This document shows positions 37,887 through 46,926 of a stretch of DNA of 64,000 nt, in pieces. The number at the start of each line of letters is the position of its first letter. The stretch's first letter is position 1. Position numbers and translations under genes: made by a program. The DNA is from Maribacter polysiphoniae (lineage in GTDB: Bacteria > Bacteroidota > Bacteroidia > Flavobacteriales > Flavobacteriaceae), in NCBI RefSeq assembly GCF_003148665.1, contig NZ_QGGQ01000007.1:174537-238536 (forward strand), written 5' to 3'. The notes under the pieces were generated by a model that saw nothing but the letters and a program-made list of their open reading frames with translations, made no database searches and was not told where the DNA came from.

Positions 37887-39770
37887 ATGCAAAAAAATAG
37901 TATCAAAACATTTAGCATTACATCACTGTTCCTTATCCTGATTTCAAACCATTGTCAAGGACAGTATGCAGTGACGGATGCAAGTGTTCATTTTAAAGAA
38001 ACATTTGAAGATTTTGTACAAAAGGATAAAAACCTAAGAAAATGGGATGCACCTTCCGTAGCCGATCTTGACCAAGATGGGTATCCAGACCTTTTATTGA
38101 ATGATCACGGTTTAGGCATAAGTGTCTGTTGGAATAATCAGGGTCATTTTGCAAAATCGATAGATATCATCATGGGTGATCTTCATGGCGTAGCCGTTGG
38201 TGATATTGATTTCGATGGTAAGCTGGAGGTCATCATGTCCCGTGGCGGTGGTTCTGGGAGTAATGCCCGTAACTCCAAAATGTTCCGGGTAAACAAAAAA
38301 AGGGAATTCATTCCGTTGGAGGATTTCGATATTCCTTTGGAAATGATGCGTGGTCGTACGGTTAAATTCTTTGATGGAGATAATGATGGTGATCTTGATC
38401 TTATCAATTTTGCCTTTCCTACAAAAGAAAAAAAGGGTAAAAGCGAAAACTATGTTTATGAAAATGATGGCAATGGCCAACTCATCCTAAAATCAACATT
38501 ACCACCATCCATTGCAGATGGGCAAAAAACCCTTTTAACCGATATCAACAGCGATAATATCATTGATCTTATCCTATATGGTCATGAAACGATAAAAGTT
38601 TTCCAAGGATTGGGCGATTTAACTTTTAAGGAAGTTACTGGTAAGGTACTACCCAATTCAATATCCGATGTTACTTCAGTGGTAGAAATGGACTATGACA
38701 ATGATGGTGATTTTGATCTTTACCTAACCCGTGGTAAAGATTTTGAGATTGGGGAAACCTTCTACAATAAACAAACAAAAAATTGGGCGTTTTACACCAA
38801 ACGTGGCAATTTCAAGTTTGAAGATCTACAAACAGGCGATGTATTGCAAATGCGCAATTTCCAATCACAATGGCCATATAATGATGCATATTATATTGGT
38901 GAAACCGGATACTTGTATGATTTTCCTGGGGAAACCCATTCCGGTAAAAATATCCGTTTGGTCAACAGCAATGCCTTGGGATTTCCTGATAAACTCAATG
39001 AAAAAGGAGGAATCCATGTAGGTTATGTCGGTAATGACAGATGGCGTATTGCTGGCAATACATGGTCACCAACAACAGGAGTGGTGCATGGTGTTTTGGA
39101 TTATCCGGAATACAACCACCCTAAAGGGCTTCCGGACATTTTTCTTGAGAACAAAAACGGAAAATTCGTCGATTCAACCGAAAAGGCAAAACTCATTTTG
39201 GAGGAGCACACCGTGGCGGCTTCTGTTGCCGATTTCGATAACAATGGTTTTCAAGACCTTTTAGTTATCCGAAGGGGAAATATGGTTTTTCAAAATGAAC
39301 CGATCGTTTACCTTAATCAAGGTAATTCACAATTCCAGCAAGAAATGGTAAGTGGTATATCCACTTCCGACTGGGGTTCTATGGGCATGGCCGTTGAAGT
39401 CTTGGATTATGACCTCGACGGAAAGGTTGATATCGTCATTGGTAATGAGCGTGGTAAATGGCACTTATTCAAGAACCTTAGTAAAGAAGCAAACACGAAT
39501 TCCTTTATCTCCATAGAGGTCGGTAAATCTTCCTCTGGACAGGCAACTGCCTTGGGTGCCATGGTGAACATCAAAAGCTGTACAGGTGAACAAACACAAC
39601 ATATAGGGAGTACAGGCGCTTCCTATTCCCAAAGTTTTAACAAGCTAGTTCATTTTGGTTTAGGCGAATGTAACAAACCGATAAAGGTGACCGTAACTTG
39701 GAGCAATGGGGAAGCAATAACACGTACCATTAATAATACACAACAGAAAATAACAATAGGTAAAAACTGA
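37887..39770 (+). CDS. Secreted VCBS/FG-GAP repeat protein with ASPIC/UnbV C-terminal domain
   Basis: After a signal peptide (to about residue 26, CQG|QY) the protein has at least seven Ca-binding FG-GAP-type repeats with the pattern DxDxDGxxD: DLDQDGYPD, DIDFDGKLE, DGDNDGDLD, DINSDNIID, DYDNDGDFD, DFDNNGFQD and DYDLDGKVD. The C terminus is an ASPIC/UnbV domain (GSTGASYSQSFNKLVHFGLG then VTVTWSNGEAITR). Such proteins are common in marine polysaccharide loci and are thought to bind carbohydrate or scaffold enzymes. I chose the second ATG (MQKNSIK) at 37887; starting at 37878 adds three residues. Enzymatic activity is not evident. Confidence 0.85.
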   Translation: MQKNSIKTFSITSLFLILISNHCQGQYAVTDASVHFKETFEDFVQKDKNLRKWDAPSVADLDQDGYPDLLLNDHGLGISVCWNNQGHFAKSIDIIMGDLHGVAVGDIDFDGKLEVIMSRGGGSGSNARNSKMFRVNKKREFIPLEDFDIPLEMMRGRTVKFFDGDNDGDLDLINFAFPTKEKKGKSENYVYENDGNGQLILKSTLPPSIADGQKTLLTDINSDNIIDLILYGHETIKVFQGLGDLTFKEVTGKVLPNSISDVTSVVEMDYDNDGDFDLYLTRGKDFEIGETFYNKQTKNWAFYTKRGNFKFEDLQTGDVLQMRNFQSQWPYNDAYYIGETGYLYDFPGETHSGKNIRLVNSNALGFPDKLNEKGGIHVGYVGNDRWRIAGNTWSPTTGVVHGVLDYPEYNHPKGLPDIFLENKNGKFVDSTEKAKLILEEHTVAASVADFDNNGFQDLLVIRRGNMVFQNEPIVYLNQGNSQFQQEMVSGISTSDWGSMGMAVEVLDYDLDGKVDIVIGNERGKWHLFKNLSKEANTNSFISIEVGKSSSGQATALGAMVNIKSCTGEQTQHIGSTGASYSQSFNKLVHFGLGECNKPIKVTVTWSNGEAITRTINNTQQKITIGKN

Positions 39771-39799
39771 TTTTCAAACATATTAAATCAAAATACAAC

Positions 39800-41506
39800 A
39801 TGAGTCCTCTAATGAAATTTGGTAAAATTGAATTTAGAAAAGAGGTTATCCTTTTTCTCCTTACGGCCTTATTAATGGTCAGTTGCAAATCACAAAATGA
39901 TAAACCCGTTGAAGAAACGAGTAAAAAACCGAACATTCTCTTTATCGCTATTGATGACCTACGCCCAGAGTTGGGTGCCTATGGTTCGGAAATGGCAATA
40001 ACCCCTAATTTGGATGCTATTTCAAACGATGGTTTATTGTTTGAAAACGCCTATTGCCAACAAGCAATCTGTAGTCCTTCAAGGGCTAGTTTAATGACAG
40101 GTGCCCGTCCGGAAACAATACATGTCATTGAAAATTACACCTATTTTAGAGACGCTAATCCAGATATTATCACCTTGCCACAGCATTTTAAAAACAATGG
40201 TTATGAGGCAACGAATACAGGTAAAATTTATCATAAACCTGGTTTTGCCGATGCTGAGTTGTCATGGAGTAGAAAACCTGCATATGATAAGATGACCATT
40301 GAAAAATCGAAAACCCCAGGTGGATTCGCACTTCCTGAAAATCAGGAAATGTTTAGAAAGAACCAAGCCGATATGATAGCCAAATATGGACCTGAAGCTC
40401 CAAGAAATGGATTGGGTAAAGGGCCTGCCTATGAATATGCGGATGTGCCGGACACGTTCTATGAAGATGGTTACAATACGGAATTGGCTATCGTGACCAT
40501 GAAAGATATGATTGAAAAAAATCCTGATAAGCCATTCTTTTTAGGTCTTGGAATGAAAAAGCCCCATTTAGATTGGTTGGCTCCCAAAAAATATTGGGAC
40601 CTCTATAATCGTGATAGTATTAAATTGACAACTCAAACCCATGCCCCAAAAAATGGAGCCGCGATGGGGTTGCATCCTTCATTCGAGTTGCGTGCCAGAT
40701 ATGGCATTCCCAAAAAAGGAGCAATCGATGATGAACTGGCCAAAACATTAAAGCATGCGTATTTAGCTTCCGTGAGTTATATAGATGCGCAAATAGGAAA
40801 AATGATCAATGCTTTGGAAGAAGCAGGTCTAAGGGAAAATACCATAATCATGGTCTGGAGCGATCATGGTTGGCATCTCGGTGAAATGGGAATATGGGGT
40901 AAAGCAACCAACTATGAGATTTCAGCTCGCGTTCCTTTAATGATTTGGACACCAGACATGCCCAAGGAAACTAGAGGAAAAAAGACTAAAGCTTTGGTTG
41001 AGTTGGTAGATATGTATCCCACGCTTTGTGAATTGGCCGGGTTGGATAAACCGGAACATCTTGAAGGACAAAGTTTTGCGCCATTAGTGGAAGACCCTAA
41101 TAAAAGTTGGAAGAAAGCCGCATTTACGCAATTTCCAACACCCGCCTTAAGAGAATGGGCGGCAAACCCCTTGTCGAAAGGAATGCGTGAAACCTACTTT
41201 GGGCCTTTAATCGAAGAGGTAGAAGGAAAAATCAAAGATCAGCAAAAAGACAATTGGGATAGGGAGTTATTTGAAAACTATCTCATGGGATATGCCATGC
41301 GAACAGATCGTTATCGTTTCATCCTATGGAGAGATTACAGAGATCCGAAGGCAGAACCATTATTCTTCGAATTATATGACCATAAAACCGACCCCAATGA
41401 AACAGTTAATATTGCCGATGACAACCCTGAATTGGTAGCAGAACTCTTAGCGCAGTTTAATAAAGGTTGGCAAGGTAATCTTGCTGATATGGCAAACACT
41501 AAATAA
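39800..41506 (+). CDS. S1-family sulfatase, iduronate-2-sulfatase-like (S1_7-type)
   Basis: The formylglycine motif CSPSRASLMTG begins near residue 91 and is followed by ARPETIHV, which is typical of the iduronate-2-sulfatase-like S1_7 group. FIAIDDLRPELGAYG near 50 gives the first metal ligands and MVWSDHGWHLGEMG near 350 the second set. A lipoprotein signal (MVSC, Cys about 30) anchors it outside the cytoplasm. S1_7 sulfatases occur in carrageenan loci of flavobacteria alongside S1_19. The next sulfatase starts 12 nt downstream, so the pair is co-transcribed and probably removes different sulfate esters from one substrate. Confidence 0.85.
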   Translation: MSPLMKFGKIEFRKEVILFLLTALLMVSCKSQNDKPVEETSKKPNILFIAIDDLRPELGAYGSEMAITPNLDAISNDGLLFENAYCQQAICSPSRASLMTGARPETIHVIENYTYFRDANPDIITLPQHFKNNGYEATNTGKIYHKPGFADAELSWSRKPAYDKMTIEKSKTPGGFALPENQEMFRKNQADMIAKYGPEAPRNGLGKGPAYEYADVPDTFYEDGYNTELAIVTMKDMIEKNPDKPFFLGLGMKKPHLDWLAPKKYWDLYNRDSIKLTTQTHAPKNGAAMGLHPSFELRARYGIPKKGAIDDELAKTLKHAYLASVSYIDAQIGKMINALEEAGLRENTIIMVWSDHGWHLGEMGIWGKATNYEISARVPLMIWTPDMPKETRGKKTKALVELVDMYPTLCELAGLDKPEHLEGQSFAPLVEDPNKSWKKAAFTQFPTPALREWAANPLSKGMRETYFGPLIEEVEGKIKDQQKDNWDRELFENYLMGYAMRTDRYRFILWRDYRDPKAEPLFFELYDHKTDPNETVNIADDNPELVAELLAQFNKGWQGNLADMANTK

Positions 41507-41518
41507 AATTAAAAAACA

Positions 41519-43003
41519 ATGCTTCGAACAATTAAATATCTACCGTTAATAATATGTTTTTTATCCCTTTGTAATTGCAAGGAAAAAACAAAACCGGAAA
41601 TCGCCAATGCTAAAGTAGCGGTTGAAAGGCCCAACATACTTGTGGTCATGTGTGATGACTTAGGGTACTCAGATGTTGGGTTCAATGGTGCCAAGGATAT
41701 TACGACTCCCGAAATTGACAAATTGGCTTCCAATGGTACGATCATGACCTCGGGCTATGTATCCCATCCATTCTGTGGTCCAAGTAGGGCAGGATTGATG
41801 ACCGGTAAATATCCCCATACTTTAGGAGCACAATTCAATCTACCCGCCAATAGCGAGGTTACCGTAGGTAAAGGTGTTTCTTTGAAAGAAACCTTCATTA
41901 GTACGGTATTACATGACGCGGGGTATTATACGGGAGCCATTGGTAAATGGCATTTAGGACCAGAGCCTGCCTACCATCCGAATAGAAGGGGTTTTGATTA
42001 CTATCATGGATTTCTTGGAGGGGGGCACAACTATTTCCCTGAACAATATACAGCTGCTTACAATAGACAAAGGGAACAGGGTAAAAAGGTTATTTTCGAT
42101 TATTTGAAACCATTGGATCATAATGGGGAAGAAGTGAAAAACCCAACCGAATATTTAACCGATGAACTATCGCATAAAGCGGTCGAATTCGTTGATAATG
42201 CTAGCAAGAGAGAGAATCCGTTTTTTCTTTTCTTAGCGTACAATGCACCCCATGTTCCCTTGGAGGCCAAGGCCGAGGATCTGGAAAAATTCAAGGACAT
42301 TAAAGATGAAAATCGCCGCACCTATGCTGCAATGGTATATGCCGTGGATAGGGGGGTCGGTGAACTTGTTACCGCCCTAAAGGAAAACGGTCAATTTGAT
42401 AATACCCTTATCGTTTTCTTAAGCGATAACGGAGGTAAGGTCACCAAAGGTGCCACGAACTTTCCTCTAAGGGAAGGAAAAGGAAGTACTTGCGAAGGAG
42501 GGTATCGCGTACCTATGTTCTTTCATTGGCCCGGTAAGGTTGCTAGTGGACAGAAGTTTTCCTATCCGGTTTCCGCATTGGACTTTTACCCAACCTTCGC
42601 CAATTTGGCACAAGCTGAAATACCCGAAGGTAAAGAATTGAACGGCAAGGATATTTGGCCTGCATTCAGCACAGGTAAAAACCCTCGTAAAGGGGAAATG
42701 GTCTTTGTGCTCAGACATCGTGAAGGGTATAGCGATGTCGGGGTAAGACAAGACCAATGGAAAGCGTTAAAGACCAATCAAAATACTTGGAAGCTCTTCA
42801 ATATCGACGAGGACATGGGCGAAGAGAATGATTTAAGCCACCAATATCCCGAACAACTTGCCCAAATGGTGGCTGGTGCCAAAGAATGGAGTAAGTTCCA
42901 TGCTGAACCCCAATGGTTCGATCCTGAGGAATTACGGGAAATCTGGAAGGAAAAGGATATGGCCAAGTTCAACGGAACATTTGACCTAGATGAAGGCAAA
43001 TGA
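41519..43003 (+). CDS. S1-family sulfatase (CGPSR type, S1_19-like)
   Basis: The formylglycine motif [11 protein letters not shown] begins near residue 86, flanked by metal-binding VVMCDDLGYSDVGFNG near 42 and VFLSDNGGKVTKG near 299. GKWHLGPEP near 142 and GFLGGGHNYF near 162 resemble galactan sulfatases of the S1_19 group. The signal is lipoprotein-like (LCNC, Cys about 20). It is a paralogue of the sulfatase at 19585 but with more GC-rich codons. It likely desulfates carrageenan-type oligosaccharides in the periplasm together with the S1_7-like enzyme just upstream. Confidence 0.85.
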   Translation: MLRTIKYLPLIICFLSLCNCKEKTKPEIANAKVAVERPNILVVMCDDLGYSDVGFNGAKDITTPEIDKLASNGTIMTSGYVSHPFCGPSRAGLMTGKYPHTLGAQFNLPANSEVTVGKGVSLKETFISTVLHDAGYYTGAIGKWHLGPEPAYHPNRRGFDYYHGFLGGGHNYFPEQYTAAYNRQREQGKKVIFDYLKPLDHNGEEVKNPTEYLTDELSHKAVEFVDNASKRENPFFLFLAYNAPHVPLEAKAEDLEKFKDIKDENRRTYAAMVYAVDRGVGELVTALKENGQFDNTLIVFLSDNGGKVTKGATNFPLREGKGSTCEGGYRVPMFFHWPGKVASGQKFSYPVSALDFYPTFANLAQAEIPEGKELNGKDIWPAFSTGKNPRKGEMVFVLRHREGYSDVGVRQDQWKALKTNQNTWKLFNIDEDMGEENDLSHQYPEQLAQMVAGAKEWSKFHAEPQWFDPEELREIWKEKDMAKFNGTFDLDEGK

Positions 43004-43348
43004 TTAGTGAAATCGAATCCATAATAAAGTTTTGCTCAAAATAAGCGGTTCAGGAATGTGGTTATCAATTTGCCGGGTTGGTTGAATTTGCTGAAAAACT
43101 AAGGGTGAAACTGTAGGTTATGTATATGGTAAAATGGTTTATTTTTTATTAGACCAATTTGTTTTATGCATGTTTAGTTGCGAAAAAATCAAAACACGGG
43201 CATAGTTTATTCTAGAAAGTGATTTTAAATTGTTAGGAGTAAATGCGAATGGGGGTAATATTATCTTATATACGGTTAAATTCAAGTATGTACCCAAAAT
43301 AGTTTATGTATTTCTTTACAATTGAAATATTCTTAAAAGTTAACACTT
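43004..43348. other. Intergenic region upstream of the GH42/GH167-like gene
   Basis: 345 bp with no gene, hairpin or repeat that I can support. It separates the sulfatase pair from the glycosidase and should hold the latter's promoter. Confidence 0.4.
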
Positions 43349-45715
43349 ATGAAAAGACATAGTTTATTTTTCTGTTTTTTGGTTCTCGTACTTTTAAATG
43401 CTTGTGGGGTTAAATCACAATATGAAAAAGAAGCACTTCAAAAAATTGAAACCCTTGAAGGCTTAATGAAAGAAGCCCGTTCAAGATCATTGGATGTTAC
43501 GAGAGAGGAAACTACACTTTGGTTTGCCAATGAATTCTTGAAATTTGCCAATTGGGACGAAACCAATAAAGATGCTACAGCTAAACTATTTGGTTATGAA
43601 CGCTATTATGCTCAAAACAAAGATTCTTTAGCAGAAGTACTACCAGATTTTGAACGCACGAAAGTGATCCAAATATTGGAAAAAAGTATAGATGACTTAA
43701 ATCAAGAGCTTAGTGGTGAGATAAAGCGTAGACCGGTTTCTAAAGTTGATTGGCATAATACAAAGGCAGGGGATAATATGTTTGTAAGCAATGGTAAACC
43801 CTCTTTTCCATATGATTATTTTTCAAAAACTGTTGGGCAACCACTCACTAATGAAGCTGTTTACAATGACCATTTGGGTGCGATTTACCATGGTGGTGAA
43901 AACTTGTATCCAGTAGATCACGATCGTGCTATAAATTCATTTTTATTAAAGGAAGACGGTACATTTGATGAAGAACTCATGAAGGAGCTTACGGGCATTC
44001 CTGATACCAATATCGGTTTCCTGATATATTGGTCAATGGGAATTCCAGAATGGGTAGAAGCAAAAGAACCTGAGATTAGGAAAGGGCGTTCCTTATTTAC
44101 GGGATTTGATATTGATAATCCAACTGCTCGGGATTTGTGGGGTAAGATTATTCGTCATACCGGAGAGCTCACGAAAGGTAAAAAAGTCACTGAGTTAGGG
44201 TATATATTCGCTAACGAACCACACTGGTATTCGGAGAAAGATCATTGGACATTTAATTATAAAGAGATGAACGGTATTTCGTCTTACACGCTAAATAAGT
44301 TCAGATCTTGGTTGAAAGATAAGTACAATGGAAATATTAAAAGCCTGAATTCAAACTGGGACACCAAATTTAAAAGTTTTGATTCGGTTGAAATAGAAAT
44401 ACCAATTGATAAGGCATTAACAGGTAAACCAATATGGTATGATTGGAATCGTTATAATATGCATCGAAGTACAGAATGGTTCAAATTTATGCAAGATGAA
44501 TTGCACGCAGTTAACCCGGAAGCGGATACACATATTAAACTATTCCCACGCACATTTTATGAAGATTCACGTTCTCATGGGATTGATTTTGAAGCCCTCA
44601 CGGAGCTGACAACAATGATTGGTCATGATGCAAAGGCGTTAGGTAGTCCAAGCATTAGATCCCACATCAATTCAGACTGGAATAAGCAATATGCTTACAA
44701 ATGGGATGGGATGGCTATTTTACATGACTTCTTAGAGTCCGTTGGTCCAGATAAAATTAATGTAAACTCGGAATCACATTTTCTTTCTTCAGGAATGTGG
44801 AGAGATTTGGAAGCGCGAACTAGTTACGTTCGTAATGTATATTGGCTTGCGACATTAATGGGTATGGACGCAAATATGGGATGGTTTTGGGCACGAGATC
44901 CAGATGGTTCGCCAGAGGATAGGTTAGAAGGGGAACTTAACTTCTTTGACCCTGGTCTAGGTGGTGCCTATGCAGGTTCTAACAACATGCAACCTCACAT
45001 TGCCAACGAAGTGACACAGGTGATGTATGATTTAAATAGTTTTTCCGAAGAAATAATTGCCCTTCGTAAACAACCTAGGCCTTTACGTTTCTTTTATTCG
45101 GAGACATCCGCTATCAACACCCCCGATTATATGACCCAAACCGGTAAATTATATAAAGCTCTATTTTTTGAAGGATTACCCTTAGGCTTTGTTACCAAAA
45201 ACATAATCGAAAAACAAGATAATGGTATATGGAATACCGTTGTGGTTTATAAAACCAAATATGTAACCGATGCTGAATTTTCCAGCTTACAGTCTTATTT
45301 GGATAATGGTGGAAGCGTAATTATTGATTCTCCAGAGAGCTTATCAATGAATGAGTACGGAAAAAAACGCAGCAAGAAGCTAACCGAAAGTAACGGAAAA
45401 CTTATTTTTTTAAATGATGCGGATATTTCGGAAATAAAAAAAACTGCATTAGCTCAAGTTGCTAAGCAAATGCCTGATGTAATTATAGAATCAGATAACG
45501 GGAAAGATTTTAAAACTGTCATTTCAAGGGTTGTTAAGCAAGTAGACGGTTCTTACTTGGTAAATTTGCTTAATTTAGGTCATGATACAGCTAAGATTAA
45601 ATTGTTATTGAAATCCGGTGTACCATTAACAATCAAAAATTTGATGACATCAAACCCTGTTGATGTTGAGTTCAACTTAGCATCAGAAGAAGTTTTATTG
45701 TTGGAAGTTAAGTAG
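43349..45715 (+). CDS. Secreted clan GH-A beta-galactosidase-like enzyme (GH42/GH167-like)
   Basis: A 788-residue lipoprotein-type enzyme (LLNAC, Cys about 19). The middle has a TIM-barrel with the clan GH-A acid/base motif ANEP (Glu about 290) and a probable nucleophile in NSESHF (Glu about 474). The C-terminal part (from about 600) has an alpha/beta trimerisation-like domain as in GH42. GH42-like enzymes assigned to GH167 act on neocarrabiose-type oligosaccharides in marine bacteria, which fits the sulfatases and anhydrogalactose genes here. It is the last gene before the right-hand 98-bp repeat. Clan is secure; family number and substrate are inferred. Confidence 0.7.
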   Translation: MKRHSLFFCFLVLVLLNACGVKSQYEKEALQKIETLEGLMKEARSRSLDVTREETTLWFANEFLKFANWDETNKDATAKLFGYERYYAQNKDSLAEVLPDFERTKVIQILEKSIDDLNQELSGEIKRRPVSKVDWHNTKAGDNMFVSNGKPSFPYDYFSKTVGQPLTNEAVYNDHLGAIYHGGENLYPVDHDRAINSFLLKEDGTFDEELMKELTGIPDTNIGFLIYWSMGIPEWVEAKEPEIRKGRSLFTGFDIDNPTARDLWGKIIRHTGELTKGKKVTELGYIFANEPHWYSEKDHWTFNYKEMNGISSYTLNKFRSWLKDKYNGNIKSLNSNWDTKFKSFDSVEIEIPIDKALTGKPIWYDWNRYNMHRSTEWFKFMQDELHAVNPEADTHIKLFPRTFYEDSRSHGIDFEALTELTTMIGHDAKALGSPSIRSHINSDWNKQYAYKWDGMAILHDFLESVGPDKINVNSESHFLSSGMWRDLEARTSYVRNVYWLATLMGMDANMGWFWARDPDGSPEDRLEGELNFFDPGLGGAYAGSNNMQPHIANEVTQVMYDLNSFSEEIIALRKQPRPLRFFYSETSAINTPDYMTQTGKLYKALFFEGLPLGFVTKNIIEKQDNGIWNTVVVYKTKYVTDAEFSSLQSYLDNGGSVIIDSPESLSMNEYGKKRSKKLTESNGKLIFLNDADISEIKKTALAQVAKQMPDVIIESDNGKDFKTVISRVVKQVDGSYLVNLLNLGHDTAKIKLLLKSGVPLTIKNLMTSNPVDVEFNLASEEVLLLEVK

Positions 45716-45903
45716 TTTGTTATTCTTAATAATGTTCACAGGTTAGGAGGGGATTTTGGGATAAACATCAAAGGTGGGTGTTGTTTGATATTGTGTTGTT
45801 TAGTATCCCCCATTTTTTAGGATAGTCCATATTCTTTGAATATACAAAACATTCAAAACACAAATAAAATGTAAAGTGTTGAATAACAGTATTTAACATA
45901 GAA

Positions 45904-45941
45904 TTCGGTGCGTGTTTTTATTCAAAAATTTACGCACCGAA
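45904..45941. repeat. Inverted repeat sharing the arm-type motif of the 98-bp repeats
   Basis: TTCGGTGCGT at 45904-45913 and ACGCACCGAA at 45932-45941 are exact inverted copies with an 18-nt spacer. The right arm is part of TTTACGCACCGA, the 12-mer that is tandemly repeated in both 98-bp repeats. There is no T-run, so a terminator is unlikely; a protein-binding site of an integrase is more plausible. Confidence 0.6.
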
Positions 45942-45995
45942 TACCGCACCTTATATTTGATATTATATGGTTCCAAATGGTGTCATATTATATTA

Positions 45996-46028
45996 AAAAA
46001 GCCCGAAAACATAGTGTTTACGGGCTTT
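45996..46028 (+). terminator. Hairpin immediately left of the second 98-bp repeat
   Basis: AAGCCCGAAAACA pairs with TGTTTACGGGCTT with one mismatch and ends in a T-run. It ends 2 bp before the repeat. Confidence 0.75.
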
Positions 46029-46030
46029 TG

Positions 46031-46128
46031 GCGGAGAAAGAGGAACTATCCAAAAGTTTGTAACTATCAGGAATACAAACACTTATGTTGTTCGGTGAAG
46101 GGTTTACGCACCGATTTACGCACCGAAT
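46031..46128 (+). repeat. 98-bp direct repeat, copy 2 (putative attachment site, right edge of the PUL)
   Basis: Identical over all 98 bases to 17749-17846 and in the same orientation, with tandem TTTACGCACCGA copies at 46103-46114 and 46115-46126. It lies 2 bp after a hairpin and about 90 bp after an inverted repeat of the same motif. Together these give a core with arm-type sites on both sides, as in an attP. Confidence 0.8.
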
Positions 46129-46413
46129 ACGTAACTGTAGGATAAACAGTGTTTTAAGGGGGTGTTTCTTTGAAAACAGAATTCTAGTTTCAAATTCTTG
46201 ATAAAGAAAAATAATGGCTTGTCAACCAATCTGGAAAAATAAAATTTTTCAAACTTTAACATTTAAAAAGTAAAACCTATTAAGGTTCGAATGTCTTTCA
46301 AAGGTTTCAAAACTAATTAGCAAAGATTCAGTATTAATTATTCCCTAATAGAAATAATTGCAATTATGAGATTTACCCATGGCGGAATTAAAATAGATTG
46401 TTATGATATAGAT
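46129..46413. other. Spacer between the right repeat and the secretion operon
   Basis: AT-rich, no gene seen. The first about 45 bp show diverged similarity to the sequence right of copy 1. Confidence 0.4.
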
Positions 46414-46926
46414 TTACCGTAACTGTTGCACAAATATAGTAGCTTCCAAGGTGAGCTTTTTTGTTCTATAATCTTTCTTCTTTTGAAAGTCCGCATGAAT
46501 GATTTCTCCGAAATTTCCTTTCTGTTCTATAGGATGTATCACTTTTAAAATATCTGTATAATTACCATTAAGGCTAAAACTGTAGGTATAGTATTGATTT
46601 TGTCCTTGAATGTCCACATGTGGCTTATTAAAGGCCATTACTTTGACGTTTTTATCTTCAGCTTCCCGATTGATTATTCGTAACAAGTTGTTTTGAACAG
46701 AGGTGTTCCCCATGTCCATTTGACTCAATATGGAATCATAATGTTTTTCTTTCTGAATCAGTACTGATAATCTTTTCGGCAAATCATTCACTTTTTGGTA
46801 TTCTGATTTTAATTGTAAATATTCCCGACGTGTGTCAATGGTTTTTTTAATCGAGAATTGATAGCTTATGAACATCATTATCATAATACCAGCCAATAGC
46901 ATCTTATTCTTTGTACTAATTCCCAT
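46414..46926 (-). CDS. PilO/GspM-like assembly protein of a type II secretion-like system
   Basis: A 170-residue bitopic membrane protein: a short cytoplasmic start, one membrane helix (about residues 9-27), a coiled coil (about 30-75) and a small alpha/beta domain. This architecture is that of PilO/GspM, which links the inner-membrane platform to the secretin. Sequence similarity is weak, so the call rests on architecture and on its position as the last gene of the operon, overlapping the PilM/PilN-like gene by 11 nt. Confidence 0.6.
   Translation of the reverse strand: MGISTKNKMLLAGIMIMMFISYQFSIKKTIDTRREYLQLKSEYQKVNDLPKRLSVLIQKEKHYDSILSQMDMGNTSVQNNLLRIINREAEDKNVKVMAFNKPHVDIQGQNQYYTYSFSLNGNYTDILKVIHPIEQKGNFGEIIHADFQKKKDYRTKKLTLEATIFVQQLR

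Noticed and set aside
45912..46145. 77-codon open frame across the right repeat
   Set aside because: Its codons are made by the repeated TTTACGCACCGA motif and it spans a terminator hairpin; no start context or family.
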